Source: Hsuehochloa calcarea (Eukaryota > Streptophyta > Magnoliopsida > Poales > Poaceae). From it: a stretch of DNA of 64,000 bases. The notes beneath the pieces are model-generated. The model saw nothing but the letters and a program-made list of their open reading frames with translations. It made no database searches and had not been told where the DNA came from. This document shows positions 46,546-59,240 of the stretch, piece by piece. The stretch spans positions 7,735,843 through 7,799,842 of the forward strand of contig CM070596.1 in NCBI GenBank assembly GCA_036346395.1, read 5' to 3'. The translations under genes and the position numbers were made by a program. The number at the start of each line of letters is the position of its first letter. Position 1 is the first letter of the stretch.

Positions 46546-46699
46546 TCTCTCATGCAAATCATTATGTTTCTAAATATCCTAATTCTAATGTTTATCGATT
46601 TGGCGGTCGATCATTGGTGGTCACCGGTCTGACCGTTTTGGTCGCCGGTCTGACCGCCAGCCCAACGCCGATCAGACCGCCCATGGACAGTTCAAGTCT

Positions 46700-48010
46700 C
46701 ATTTTAATTTAAACATTGCTCATAACCGAATGTTAGATGAAATCAAGGATAGTACTTACGGTTTGTATACTCCTTGCGAGACGTGTGTCTCAAAGATCTT
46801 TGGATTCCTAAATCATGTTTATCTAACGATGTTGAGACACATCGTTCTTTTGTTCCTTGATTTTCGAGGATTATCGCGGAAAGGGAAGAACACGTGGTTC
46901 GTTGACTCGGATGTTCACGCCACATGATCGGAACTCAAAATGGTTCACCTCTTTCACGCGAGCAACGGTGATGACTTCATCACCTTTGGAGATGATACAC
47001 AAGGGCGAATTGAAGGAACATGATCAATTAGGGTGAACAACAAATTCATTCTAAAGGATGTCGCTCTTGTGGACAAGCTTAGGTATAATCTCCTTTCTGC
47101 TTCTCGACTTCTTGATGATGGCTATGAGGCGGTTTTTAAGAAAAATGCTTGTCGTGTGCTTGATTCTCTTGGTGAGCTTGTGTTTGGAATCTCTAGAGTT
47201 GGTAGAATTTTTGGGTGATTTTCGAATCTCTTCTTTGGATCTCTTAAATGTTTGCTTACATCTTCTTGATTTACGGCTTTGGCATCGACGTTTGGGGCAC
47301 ATTGGTTTTGATCATCGACACGAGTTAGCAACCTTGATCTCATGAGAGGTTTGCCTAAGCTCAAAGTATCAAGGATCTTTGTATGTATGCGCCTCTGTAG
47401 GCATGGCAAACAAGTTGCCGCCTCACACCCTTCTCGTGACTATGGTTATGGTGACGGACCGGGACGGTTGCTTCATATGGATCTTGTTGGTCTGCTAGAG
47501 TCCGATCGATCGGTGGAAAATGGTATATTCTTGTTATAGTCGATGATCTTTCTAGATATACTTGGGTGTTCTTTCTTACTTCAAAGGATGAAGCTTTTGG
47601 TTATTTTCATGACCTTGTTCTTCGTTTGGCTTCGAGCTTCACGGTGCTTTGAGAGCGATTCGCAGTGATAATGCACGGAGTTCAAAATTGCTTCTTTTGC
47701 TTCTTTTATCTTTGAGCGTGGTATTGAGCATCGTTCTCCTCTCCACACGTCCCTCAACAAAATGGCGTGGTGGAAAGGAAGAATAGGACCTTGGTCGAAA
47801 TGGCTAGGGCGATGCTAGATGAGTATAGCACACCGAGGAGATTTTGGGCGAAGCTATTGCTATCGCTTGCCATATTGCAAATCGTGTCTTTTGAGACCTT
47901 CTTTAGGCAAGACTCCTTATGAGCTTCGTTTTGGTAGAAAACCCTCTGTTTCGCATTTTGAGTTTTTGGATCAAAATGTTTTATTCTTAAGACAGCAACT
48001 TAGATAAATT
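46700..48010 (+). pseudogene. Copia B protease and integrase
   Basis: WFVDSDVHAT near 46895-46925 is a damaged protease active site (usual D-S-G-A/C). LRYNLLSASRLLDDGYEAVF follows, then the integrase zinc-finger region and core (LLHMDLVGL with first Asp), then PQQNGVVERKNRTLVEMARAML near 47757-47820 with the catalytic Glu. Many stops and frameshifts. Confidence 0.78.
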
Positions 48011-49915
48011 TGAATCAAGAACTTTTGATGGGTTATTTCAGGTTATCCTGCTCATTAGAGGGTTTTCGGTTTTAAATCTGAGAATAACATTATTGGGAGA
48101 CTTGTAATGTCACTTTTGATGAGACTAGCCACGAGCTAGATCTATTGCTCTGAGATGATTACAGTGACAGAGAGCATTTTTGTGGAGGAAGATGAGGACG
48201 GCTAATATCATTCCTTCATCTGCGCTCTTGAAGCGCCCATCTTGATACAAGAACTCGCTACGTCTACTTCACCTTGATTGAGGCTCTGCTGCATCTTCAT
48301 CATCGTGATACTGCGAAGGTCGAAGAAGCAGTATCTCACCCGGCGCTCCACTTCGCATTGAAACAAACATCCTCGGATGATAATAGGTAATCTACATGAG
48401 CGAGTCACTCGCTCGGTATAATGATCCAAATCTCTACTCTCATTCGGCTTTTGTTGCTTCTTTTGAACCCGCGATATATCACATGCTTTATCCGATTCTA
48501 TTTGGGTAAATGCCATGCATGAGTAGTTAGAAAATTTTGAAAGAAACAAAGTTTGGAACCTAGTAGAACCCCTAGTGGTCATAATGTTATAGGAACCCGT
48601 TGGGTGTTTAAGAATAAACAAGGTGAGGATGGTTACGTGGTTAGAAACAAGGCCGATTGGTAGCTCGGGGTTTGACCAAGTTGAGGGCTAGGTTTTGATG
48701 AGACTTTTGCTCTGTTGCTAGACTAGAAGCCATTAGCATTTCGCTTGCATTTCTTTGCATCAAAAGGTTTTAAATTATATCGGATGGATGTTAAAAGTGC
48801 CTTTTAAATGGTTTCATAGATGAGGAAGTGTATGTTAAGCAACCCCGGTTTTGAGGATCCTAAATATCCAAATCGTGTTTTCAAGCTATCTAAAGCATTG
48901 TATGGTCTTAAACAAGCCCCTAGAGCACAGTATGATAGACTTAAGACCTTCTTGCTTAAAAATAATTTTGAGATGGGTAAAGTGGATAAAACTCTATTTA
49001 TTCTTAGGCGTGGAAATGACTTCTTGATTGCTCAAATTTACGTGGATGATATTATTTTTGGTGGTTCCTCTAATGCGCTTGTTTCACTTTTACGACACTA
49101 TGTCTAGGGAATTTGAGATGAGTATGATGGGAGAGCTTAATTACTTTTGGGACATCAAATCAAGCAATGCAAGGAAGGAACTTTCATCCATCAGACGAAG
49201 TACACTAAAGATCTACTCAAACGCTTCAACATGGGTGATTGCAAGCCAATTTCCACTCCCATGGCAACCTCATTGTTTTGGATCCGGATGAGGAAGGAGA
49301 AGTCGTGGATCAACGCGAGTACCGCATGACATGATCGGCTCCCTTACGATTTGTGGCCTCGAGACCGGACATTCACTTCACGGTATGCCTTTGTGCAAGA
49401 TTTGAGCGTCTCGAGAACTTCCCATCGCCAAGCCGTTAAGCGCATATTCGGTATTTACACTCTACCCTCTTATATGGCATTTGGTATTCTGCTCTTGACT
49501 TTGTCCATTAGAGGTTTTTTGATTCGATTTTGCGGTCGTCGGTTAGATAGGAAGAGTACCTCGTGCACTGTCACTTCCTAGGCACTTCTCTTGTATCTTG
49601 GTCTTCTAGGAAGCGGTCTTACATTGCACAATCCATCTCAAGCGGAGTATGTAGGCACGCTAGTTCTTTGTCAGAGCTGATTTTGTGGATGGCGTCCACT
49701 TTGAAAGATTATGGGTTAAACTTTGCTAGTGTTCCTCTTTTACGTGATAACACTTACGCTATTAATATTGCTAAAAACTCATTGCAACATTCTAGGACTA
49801 AGCACATAGACATTCGCTTTCACTTCCTTAAAGATCATGTTGAAAAAGGTGATATTGTGATGCACTTCAGAGAGTCCAAGCTCAATTGGCAGATATTCTT
49901 ACCAAGCCTTTAGAT
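48011..49915 (+). pseudogene. Copia B reverse transcriptase and RNase H
   Basis: RT is recognisable from NLVEPLVVIML-like remnants near 48560 through FKLSKALYGLKQAPRA to AQIYVDDIIFGGSS (catalytic YVDD, about 49040). The conserved Trp after APRA is Gln here. RNase H spans about 49340-49912 (LDRKSTSC, FLGTSLVSWSSRK, KHIDIRFHFLKDHVEKGDI). Several frame breaks. Confidence 0.8.
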
Positions 49916-51778
49916 CAAACCAGATTTTCCTCCTTAAGAAGCGAGTTAGGGGTAATTTATCCTTATGGGTTGATTTGAGGGGGAGTTTGATCTTTTTCTT
50001 ATCTTTCCTTGTTCTTTTGATCTTTTATTGTTCTTTTACGAACTTAGTGATCTTTTGAACTTTTTAGGTTTTAGGCTTTTAATTGCATCTCATTGTGTCA
50101 TATTGCATTCATATGAAAACTCCAACAAGTGGTTACAACAAATGGTATGAAAAATCCAAAAAGATGCATTGTAATATAAGATTTTCTGCTTATTTTTAAA
50201 AATTGATGAAGCTTTGCCTATTACCCTTTAGAGCTTTTGTATTTCAATTCTTGCTCAATGTCATGTCTAGTTCTTTGACTTGCTAGAATTATCATGCTTT
50301 TACATGTGTAGCTAAGTCTTTGCTATATGAGCTAGAATCTTTTAAACAACTCAAACTAAGAAATTGCAATTTGTGGATGTTTTAGCGAGTTGCGCAATTA
50401 GTGCTCCTCTTGTGACATTGGCCTGCTGAATTGCTTTGTTAGCTCTTTGATCTAAAATTGACCATTACTTGAGCTTTTGTGTTCTTGAGATTCTAAAGCC
50501 GCTCATGTGAAAAATGAAAATCAAGATTGTCTTATGCTTAAATTGTGCCAAACTATTCTTACGAGGCGCTTGTCAAATGACATGAACTTGGAGATAGTTT
50601 GATGAACGAACGATCTCATGGGGATTGCTTGTCGAAATGACATGAACCTCAAGATTTGTCGCCCGGTAGAAGCTTAGAAAGAGTTTGTGGATGGCTCCTA
50701 GTCCGGGATCTTCTTTACTAAGATATACCTTTAATCAACTTTTGGTGAAGCTTAGGATGAGTTTGTGGATGGCTCCTAGTCCAGGATCTTGTCACTAAGT
50801 TAGATCATTAGTCAACTTCAATATTCAATGCAAATGAGAAAAATGTTGACAAATGGGCGTTTACAAAATATTGAGCAAAATGATTCAATACGGGACTTGA
50901 TTGACTCTTAATGTGGTCTTTGTTAGATTTTTGATCTCACTTTGACATTTTGACATGGCCAATTTCACTTTAGGATCCCTGTTGATGAACTTGTTGAATT
51001 TGAAGCGTTGCTTAAATTGATCAAATCTACTGCTTTTCTTTTGAGCCTTTGTGCTTAGCTTTGATATATATGTCTTATCATGATCTTACTAGTATTTGTC
51101 GAGCTTGATATGCTGTTTGTGCAATATTAGAGATACTAGCTTGTTCTTTTGGGTAATCTCCAAAGCTTCTTGTAATCAAAAATTGAAAAATACAAAAATT
51201 GAAGCCACTCCATTGCACTTCATGCATATTCCTCTTTATGCTTCTTTTGTTTCTGCTTCTTCCTTTATTCTATATTTATTATCTCTGGATGAGAGGAAGG
51301 CGTGATTCCTTGATGAATCCATTGTCAAAGGGGGAGAAGATGTGTTAAATGAGAAGAGAAGATGTGTTAATTAGAAGATATTTCCTTTATTGGGGGAGAA
51401 GTTTATACAAAGGGGAGAAACTGAAAATTTGAAAATTGAGGATCATAGTGAGGGGGAGTTCTTGAGTTGCATTCTTATATTCTGAACTTGAATTGCATTT
51501 CTTTTATCCTCACAATGATCATAGGTCAATTGAACAATTGTTCTTTCATATGGACCTCATGTGAGAATTTTGACCCTTTTCTGAAAATCAAAGCTTTTAT
51601 GCTTACTTTTGCCTTGTCTCACATGCCTATACTATTCTGATGCCAGCTTGGTCATTTTCATTGCTTTTTCTTGCTTATGGACCAAGTTGTGCCTTTGTAA
51701 AGCTGCGAGTAAACTCGTTTTCAAACCTCTTACTTACATTTTACGGATAATTGCCAATGTGTTCATCAAGGGGGAGAT
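49916..51778 (+). other. Copia B region between RNase H and 3' LTR
   Basis: 1.86 kb without an ORF longer than about 70 codons. It holds several GGGGGAG stretches (about 49978, 51330, 51393, 51452, 51770), of which the last directly precedes the LTR and is the likely polypurine tract. A tandem duplication of about 77 bp lies at 50669-50821 (both with GTTTGTGGATGGCTCCTAGTCC). SIRE-clade elements carry an env-like gene here; none is readable in this copy. Confidence 0.65.
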
Positions 51779-53566
51779 TGTGGATTTCATGGGAATATGT
51801 TACAGATCTTAGGATGATGTGACAATTGGCAATGGCGTTTACGGTTTGTAGTTTCACGTGTTTTCGACAAAGCTACGTGTATTCAGGCGAAGGCGGTCCG
51901 ACCGGTCCTTGCACGGCGGTCCGACCGGTCCCAAATCGGTCGGACCGGCCATGTGGGGCGATCGGACCGGCGGTGACCTAAAAGTGTTCAAAACAGTGGG
52001 CCAAAAATAGGTGTTGTAGGCAAGTGAGGGATCCCAATGCACTTGGTCTCATAATTTTGGAGTCTCCAGAAGAAGTTCTATTCGTTTTAATTTCGAAGGT
52101 TTGAATTTTAAGGGTATGAATTTGGCTAAGTCCCAAGGCGGTCCGACCGCTCACGAGGAGCGGTCCGACCGCCGGAGGGCGGTCCGACCGCTCACTGGGC
52201 GGTCGGACGATTTCTACTTGAGCGTCGGCCAACCGTGCGATATTGTTTTGTTAGGTCAAAGTCATTGGTTTCATGGCATATGATTTGCATGATGCATGTT
52301 TTGACTAACATGGGTCAAGTTGTGAAGAACTTGTTCCCGAATACGTGTTTGCTTGTCTGTGGTTGTGCAGGTAGCTTGGTGGTCAACGACGGTCAACGGC
52401 GAGGAGAATCGGGACTAGACTTGGAGAGTTGAGGTCGAGCGATCGGCGATGCGGGTGAGTCAACGACTCAAGCGTGACACAAGATGGACAAGGGTGACCT
52501 ATTGGCAAATCCATGACGCATGGTGAAGCGGTTTAGGTCAAAAGTTAAAGACGGCGCTTTGTGAAGCGTGCGTGTGTGACCCGTTTGTTAGTGGGCCTTA
52601 ACGGGAGCCCAAGAGAGTCAAACCCTAAGAGTTTTAGGCCTCCACTATAAATAGGAGGAGATGGTGGCTGCACCTCTCTCTCTCTCGCCTTTTGATGTTT
52701 CAAAACCCTAATTGTCTTTAGGGGAGTTGAGGTGGAGGCTAGGGCTCTTGATGGTTTGTGGTGAATTTCGTGATCTTTGATTGTCCACTGATCCATGATG
52801 GTGTGGATGTAATCCAGCATCAATCACGAAATCAATCTATGCAAGGTTTGCTTGAGATAAGTCTCTTTTCGTTCTTGCTTTCAATTTCGTGTTTTTAGGG
52901 CTTTCTTGGATCCGCGAGTTTGTGATTGATTCTTTCACGTGAATTAGCGTCTTTGTGATATGTGTGAATCTATCTAGCATCATCTTGATCATCAATCCTC
53001 ACGAACAAGCTTTAGGATCAAGTTTTCGTTCTTGCGGTTTTAGACCTTCATTAATCATTTGGCAATTGCTCAAGATCGTTCCAAGAATTATCATAATATT
53101 CGATTGGAATAGGTCCTCAATAGCATATAGAAGGTGTGTGCAAAGTTTCATAAAGATTGGAGTTGAGAATCAAAAGTTTCACCTAATTGCATCTTCGTCA
53201 TCGGCTGATTTTATTGTTTGGATCGGTTACAGATCTGCCGGTCCGACCGCCCGTCACCACCGGTCCGACCGATTTGGAGCGGTCCGACCGCAAAGACAAC
53301 GCCGGTCGATCGCCCGACAATCGGTCCGACCGGTTCGATCTGAGGTCGACCGCCAAGATGCTTGTGTTGCTTTGATTCTTCTTGATTTTGTAGCATTGCT
53401 TAGGGGTTTAATTGGATTCAATACTAGTCTTCACAGATCTTGGTATATTGATCTTCATAGCTTTCTAATAGCTACTGGAGTGAAATTGTATTGAGTTCAT
53501 AATTTGTGAAAAAAGTGAGCGTGCTCCTATTCACCCCCCCCCTCTAGTCGCCTTTACGGTCCAACA
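51779..53566 (+). repeat. 3' LTR of copia B
   Basis: 1788 bp, same ends as the 5' LTR. Differences from the 5' LTR are mainly short indels at CG, CAG and CCGG sites. It contains the GGTCNGACCGG clusters at 51890-51970, 52135-52210 and 53235-53345. Confidence 0.92.
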
Positions 53567-53571
53567 TGAAT

Positions 53572-54290
53572 ATACCCCTTAATGTTCATAAGGGAGAAGC
53601 TGGAGTCGTAAGATCTTCTACGACTACCTCATGATCGCAAGTTCTTCTACGATCACCTCATGGTAGGTCATTCTACGACCAGGTCAGCTACGACCACCCC
53701 ATAGTCGTAAGTCCTTCTACGATTAGCACATGATCATAAGTTCTTCTACTATCACCTCATGGTCGTAAGTCCTTCTACGACCAGGTTAGTTACGACCACT
53801 CGATAATCAATCGAGCTTACAAACAAGTAGACCCGATTGATTAAGGCATCTAAATAGTCAGTATACACTATTATTCTCTGGAATAATTACACGATTAATC
53901 TCTCTTTCCTAGTGATAACTACCTAGCAACGTGAGAACGTTACTTCTCCAACAGTAATCTCCACTAACTGCGCCATCATCTGAAGCATTGATGCACCCTT
54001 TGGGCTGGAGAGATTGTCGTCCAAGAACGCTATAAAAGGAGGAATCACCATACGTCAGGAGAGGGACACAAGAGGGGGATCAGGAGCACAAGACATTGCA
54101 TTTTTGATCTTTCTCTTGATCTGTAACCATCATACTCAATATAGCCACACAGGAGTAGAGTTGTTATTCTCTCCGGAGAAAGCCCGAACTTGTATAAAAA
54201 TCTCTGTATTGTTCTCTCTGCGTGATTTGAGTCTTAGAGACCCTCTAAATCAAATAATCATTACGTAAGTTCGGTCTTAAAAGACCGACA
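53572..54290 (+). repeat. 5' LTR of gypsy D (3' part)
   Basis: Ends ...AAGACCGACA two bases before the primer site. The left half has several repeats of a short palindromic motif, GGTCGTAAGTCCTTCTACGACC, split by CTCATGATCG spacers (53600-53790). CGCTATAAAAGGAGG at about 54027-54041 is a probable TATA box. Confidence 0.72.
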
Positions 54291-54292
54291 GC

Positions 54293-54310
54293 TGGCGTCG
54301 TTTCGTGGGG
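54293..54310 (+). promoter_or_regulatory. Primer binding site of gypsy D
   Basis: TGGCGTCGTTTCGTGGGG resembles the TGGCGCCGTTxxxGGGG primer sites of Tat/Athila-type elements rather than the initiator-Met site of the other families here. Confidence 0.6.
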
Positions 54311-54396
54311 ATCTTCTGGTCATCAGGTTTCCTTCATTTTCTCTCAATTCTAATGTTTCCATGGCAGGAGAGTGGAATGAGGAGGACTAGTTCGAC

Positions 54397-56538
54397 TTGG
54401 CTGATTACACAGATATTGACATGGATGATGGCTTCGACTACAAGCCGAGTATTGTATCGTCCGATGGTGATGTCGTCTCCGAAGATCATTCTCCAAGAGA
54501 CCATACCACTGATGGAATTGAGGAGGGATCCTTATCCCCCACAACGTTACGTCCAAATGAGGAACCACATTTCTCAAAGGGCAAGGGTCAATCTGACCAC
54601 AATCAGGATGGCTCCGAGGCGGACCCAGAACATGGCGAGGCCTCCCCCTCCAAATGGTCAAGTCCGCCTAAGGCAGTTCGACCTGGCACGGCAAGTCCTG
54701 GAAGCCATCATTCCGGAGCTTCATCAGCACCTGGTGGTACTGACTCTCCGGTTAGCCCAACAGAGAATGGGATCGAACATGCTTTTTCTGCAAGTTTGAC
54801 CATCCCATCGCAGGGCTCATTTGTAGACAGAGACGGTTATAACCTGGAATTTCCTTTCTTGGAGGGGTTTGCTCCAAGACGCCAGACGATGTCTTTCGAC
54901 TACTCCTCACGCGAGGAGGCCTCGAGCGCAAGTGGAGGTCATCAACGGGAGGTCTTCGTCCTTCCCTCAGGTGATGATCACTCTCCTAGAGACAGGATTG
55001 AGGACACTCCTCGACGATCACACATTACAACCCCTCGTGGCAATGATTAGAATACCTCTGGTGATGAATAGAGTCCACACTCTAATGAGCGTGCGAGAAA
55101 TCCTTGAGATAATCACACTTCATTGAGGCAAACTCAAGGATCAAATATGGACGATCATGAGACAACTCGACAGAGAAGAATAGTAGCTCAGAGAAATCTG
55201 CCTGAGCACTTTCAGTATCAGTCAGAGGAAGCTCAGGAACTCCAACATATCAACGACCTACTCGAGAACCCAACTCGAGAGCTTACATGAGCACCCGGCT
55301 ATGGACTCTTCGTACAAGAGATCGCATGAAGGCTTCGAAGCGCGATGAACAGACTCGAGCACCCTCACCGTCATCATTCCAGAAGTCGTAGCGGTATGAC
55401 TCCATCAGCTTCCAGTCGTTCGAACAACTCACCGCATGGAGATCGGTGCGGCAACAGGGTATGTCGTTCTCCTAACCGGAGAAAGGTTCTTCGAACACCT
55501 GAAGATAAACAAGCTCTCAGGAGAGGTAATCGTTCACCACTCCGACACAGAGGTCTACAGCAGCAGACGAGATATGAGGAGTATTACCCTAGTAGAATCA
55601 AGACTTATCATAAGTCGGGTTCACCCACTGCCGGGTATCGTCGTGTACGATCACCTGATGATGACAACCCTTCTTTTCTGTAAAGGAGGTGTTACGAAGT
55701 AATTACCAGATGTAGGGCATTCTCGCCTGACCTTCGAGTAGTCCGTTGGCCGCCGCGGTTTCGACTAGTGAACATGGAGAAATTCGATGGGTCTCAGAAT
55801 CCCATCAAAATCCTCCAAATCTACACGACCACTGTCCGAACTGCAGGAGGAGGAGAGCGTGTCATGGCGAATTACCTTTCGACTGTGCTCGAAGGGTCCA
55901 CTCGATCGTGGTTACTAAACCAACCACTCGAGATCGAGTCGATCTACTTGTGGCAACACCTTTGTGACCTTCTGCTGGCTAACTTTCAGGGTACCTACAA
56001 TCGCCCTAGAAAGGAGGATGACCTACGCAGGATGAGACAAAATGATCACGAGACCTTGCGTCAATTCATTAGGCGCTTCAGTCAGGTTCGCAATTCAATT
56101 CCTGAGGTTTCTGACTCATCTGTTACCAGAGCCTTCAAGCTGGGAGTCCGAAGTAGAAGAATTACAGAGGTCATCACTTTGAATCCTCCAGCTACCGTCG
56201 CTGAACTCTTCGAGATGGCCGATCGATATGCGACTGTTGCAGAATCAGTCGAGTGGAACAAAAGCATCAATCGAGACGACAAGAATTCTCAAGAAGCAGA
56301 CAGAGGTAGAAAGAAGGATAAAAAGGCTAAGAAATCCAAGAACAAGGTGAAGGGTCAAAAACCTCAAGCCAAGAATTCTAAGGAGGTATTGGCCGTAAGA
56401 GACAATGAACCACGAAGTTCCAAGCAATATACCGATCGATGCAAAGGTAAGTGCCCCGAGCGGAAGAACGACAAGCCTAGGTGGTGCCCTTTTCATAAAA
56501 AGGAAGGACATGACCTTCGCAATTGCCGGGTTTTCTAA
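54397..56538 (+). pseudogene. Gypsy D gag
   Basis: The N-terminal part (54397-55050) is acidic and Ser/Pro-rich. Stops follow at 55051-55700. The capsid core (55774-56538) reads MEKFDGSQNPIKILQIYTT, VMANYLSTVLEGSTRSWLLN, LRRMRQNDHETLRQFIRRFS and TVAELFEMADRYA, typical of RIRE2-like gag, and ends in a His/Cys knuckle remnant, WCPFHKKEGHDLRNC. Confidence 0.8.
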
Positions 56539-57437
56539 GGAAAACTCGAAGATGACTACAACGGCAAAGGACCACTTCCTACCCTCGAAGAGGTAGGGCA
56601 AACGAGTGGTCGTATGCAGTCGGGCGACAACAAGAAGATACCATTCCAAGATCATGAGGATACGATCGAGCATATCTATGGGGGTTATCGGCATACGAGT
56701 CAAAACAACAGCTTAAGGCTGTTGAATGTGAGGTAAACTCCATTGACCCTCCTCTTGTCAATAAGTTGCCGAAGTGGTCGGAATTCACCATCTCATTCGA
56801 GAAGAGTGACTGCCCGATCCCTTCCACTCGACCAGGTCATTTTTCGATCATGGTTGAGCCCACCATCATCAATTGTCGAGTAAATCGAGTGTTAGTTGAT
56901 GGTGGAAGCTAGTTAAACATCTTGTTTACGAGAACCCTGGACGAGATGCAAGTACCTAGGACCAAGGTAAGACCGGTGCGATACTCTTTTCATAGTATTG
57001 TACTGGGGTCTTTGGCCAAACCTATTGGCCATGTTTCTCTTCCTTTAACATTTGGTTCACCAAGTAATTTTAGGACAGAAAACATCTTCTTTGATGTTGT
57101 CGATTTCGATACGACATATAACGCCATACTCGGACGACCAACTTTGGCCAAATTTTTAATGGCTACTCATTATGGGTATCAATGTCTTAAGATGCCACGT
57201 CCCAAAGGAGTAATCACAATTCAATGTGATAAGAAGATGGTGCATATGTGCGACCGTCGATCCCCCGAGATGGTTGGCCAGATACCAACTCGGGAAGAAA
57301 ATAAGGACCAGCCTTTGACCAAGCAGTCAAAGTCAAAAGTTGCACCGAAGCCGAACGACCAAGTCAAAGAGGTTCCTTTGGATCCAAAGGAGCCCTCAAA
57401 GACTATTCTCATCGGGGATAGTTCCGACCCCAAATAG
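56539..57437 (+). pseudogene. Gypsy D protease
   Basis: VLVDGGS at about 56891-56910 is the active site D-G-G-S, immediately followed by a TAG stop. Beyond it FTRTLDEMQV, FFDVVDFDTTYNAILGRPTL and KFLMATHYGYQCLKMP are typical of this clade. Low-complexity linker to 57437. Confidence 0.78.
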
Positions 57438-57479
57438 GAATACACCCTCATTACTTTCGTTTGAGCAAATGTAGTTTTC

Positions 57480-58320
57480 TTCGCGTGGCAAACATCTGAC
57501 ATGCCCAGAGTCCCCAGGGAAGTGATTGAGCACATGCTAGCTTTACGGCCTGACAATGTATCCGCAAAACAAAAATTATAGAGATTTGCCCCTGATCGAC
57601 GAGATGCTATAAAATCAGAATTGAACAAGCTACTTAAAGCAGGCTTTATAAGAGAAGTCGACCACCCAAATTGGTTGGCCAACCCTGTAATGGTTAGGAA
57701 GTCTAACGACAAGTGGCGAATGTGTGTAGACTTCACTGATCTCAATAAAGTTTGTCCAAAAGATGATTTTCCTTTACCTCGTATCGATCAGTTGGTTGAC
57801 TCTACCACCGGTTGTGAAACATTAAGTTTTCTAGATGCATATTCTGGCCACCATTAGATTAATATGCGTCTAGAATATGAAGAAAAGACCGTATTTATTA
57901 CTCCATTTGGAATATTTTGCTATGTCTAAATACCATTTGGTCCAAAAATACTAGCGCTTCTTTTCAACGCTTGATGCAATCGACCTTTTCACCTCAGCTA
58001 GGCCAAAATTTAGAGGCCTATGTTGATGACCTAGTCATAAAAAGTATCAAGCGGCTTAATCATGTTTTTGACTTGCAAGAAACGTTCGACAACCTCAGAA
58101 AACACCAGCTGAAACTCAATTATGAGAAGTGTGTGTTCGGAGTGGCTTCAGGAAAGTTGCTTGGATTTGTTGTCTCTATACGAGGAATCGAAGCAAACCC
58201 CGAAAAGATAAAGGCCATCGTGCAAACGCGCCCTCCGACCACGAAGAAAGAAGTCCAGAAACTTACAGGATGCATGGCGGCTTAAGTCATTTCATCGCAC
58301 GACTGGGAGAAAAATGACTA
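57480..58320 (+). pseudogene. Gypsy D reverse transcriptase
   Basis: FIREVDHPNWLANPVMVRKS, WRMCVDFTDLNKVCPKDDFP and LSFLDAYSGHH, then a stop, and a second part with FQRLMQSTF and the catalytic AYVDDLVIKS (about 58017-58045). At least three in-frame stops. Confidence 0.85.
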
Positions 58321-59240
58321 CCTTTCTTCAAACTTCTAAGGAAGCACGAGGGTTTCGAGTGGTCAGAAGAGACAAACGCTGCCTTTGAGGATGTCAAGAG
58401 GTATCTTACGAGTACTCCTATTTTGGTTTCTCCGAAGCTAGAAGAGACACTCTTAATTTATCTAGCTGCCATGCCACAGGCAGTGAGCGCAGTACTGGTC
58501 GTAGAGCGTGAAAACATCTAATGACCAGTTTACCACGTAAGTGAAGTTTTACATGGGCCTAAGGAGCGTTACCCTCAGGTCCAAAAATTTATTATGCCCT
58601 CCTCGTGTCTTCGAGGAAACCGCGGTATTATTTTCAGGCACACAAGATAATTGTGTCATTTGAGTTTCCCTTAGGAGTGGTCCTCTAGAACAGGGAAGCA
58701 GCGGGACGTATGGAAAAATGGCCAGTAGAACTTGGGGAGTTCGACCTCCGTTTCGTGTCCCAAACGGCCATTAAATCCCAGACATTGGTAGACTTTATCG
58801 CCGAATGGACAAATCCTGAACCTGCTCAGGATCCCTAGTACGATACCCATGACCAGTGGAAGATGTACTTTGACGGGTCACTTACTTTAAGTGGCTCGGG
58901 GGCTAGGGTGGTTCTGGAATCTCCTATCAGAGAGACCTTAAAATATGCCATTCAATTAAACTTTCAGGCCACTAACAACATGGCAGAGTACGAAGGTTTA
59001 ATGGCTGGCATACGAGCTGCGAAAGCACTCGCGATTCGACTACTACTCGTGAGAGGAGACTCTCAACTAGTCGTGAATTAGGTCAGAAAAGAGTGCAGTG
59101 CTCTAATCCAACCATGTCTTGGTACTTATCGGAGGTTCGAAAGCTAGAAAAGTATTTTTTTAGTTTCGAGGTACAATTTATCCCTCGAAAGGATAATTTT
59201 CTCGCATACCAGCTTGCTTGTATGGCTTCATCCCGATCAT
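58321..59240 (+). pseudogene. Gypsy D RNase H region
   Basis: An inter-domain with GRMEKWPVELGEFDL-like and LVDFIAEWT remnants leads to MYFDGSLTLSGSGARVVLES (first Asp), NNMAEYEGLMAGIRAA (Glu) and GDSQLVVN (Asp). Tat elements commonly carry a second, archaeal-type RNase H in this place; this block fits that, but the call is by pattern only. Confidence 0.72.

Larger units (their letters stand above)
35226..53566 (+). mobile_element. Ty1/copia retrotransposon B (SIRE/Opie-like), 18.3 kb including nested gypsy
   Basis: Bounded by a perfect 5-bp target duplication TGAAT (35221-35225 and 53567-53571). The LTRs are 35226-37036 and 51779-53566. The order gag, protease, integrase, RT, RNase H confirms copia. 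A gypsy element (38960-46341) is inserted in gag. Without it the element would be about 11 kb, with a 1.8-kb region between RNase H and the 3' LTR, as in the Maximus/SIRE clade. Many stops and frameshifts are present. Confidence 0.92.

Noticed and set aside
51096..51812. Possible env-like gene in copia B
   Set aside because: Only unrelated short ORFs with no signal peptide, membrane pattern or shared frame were seen; not supported.
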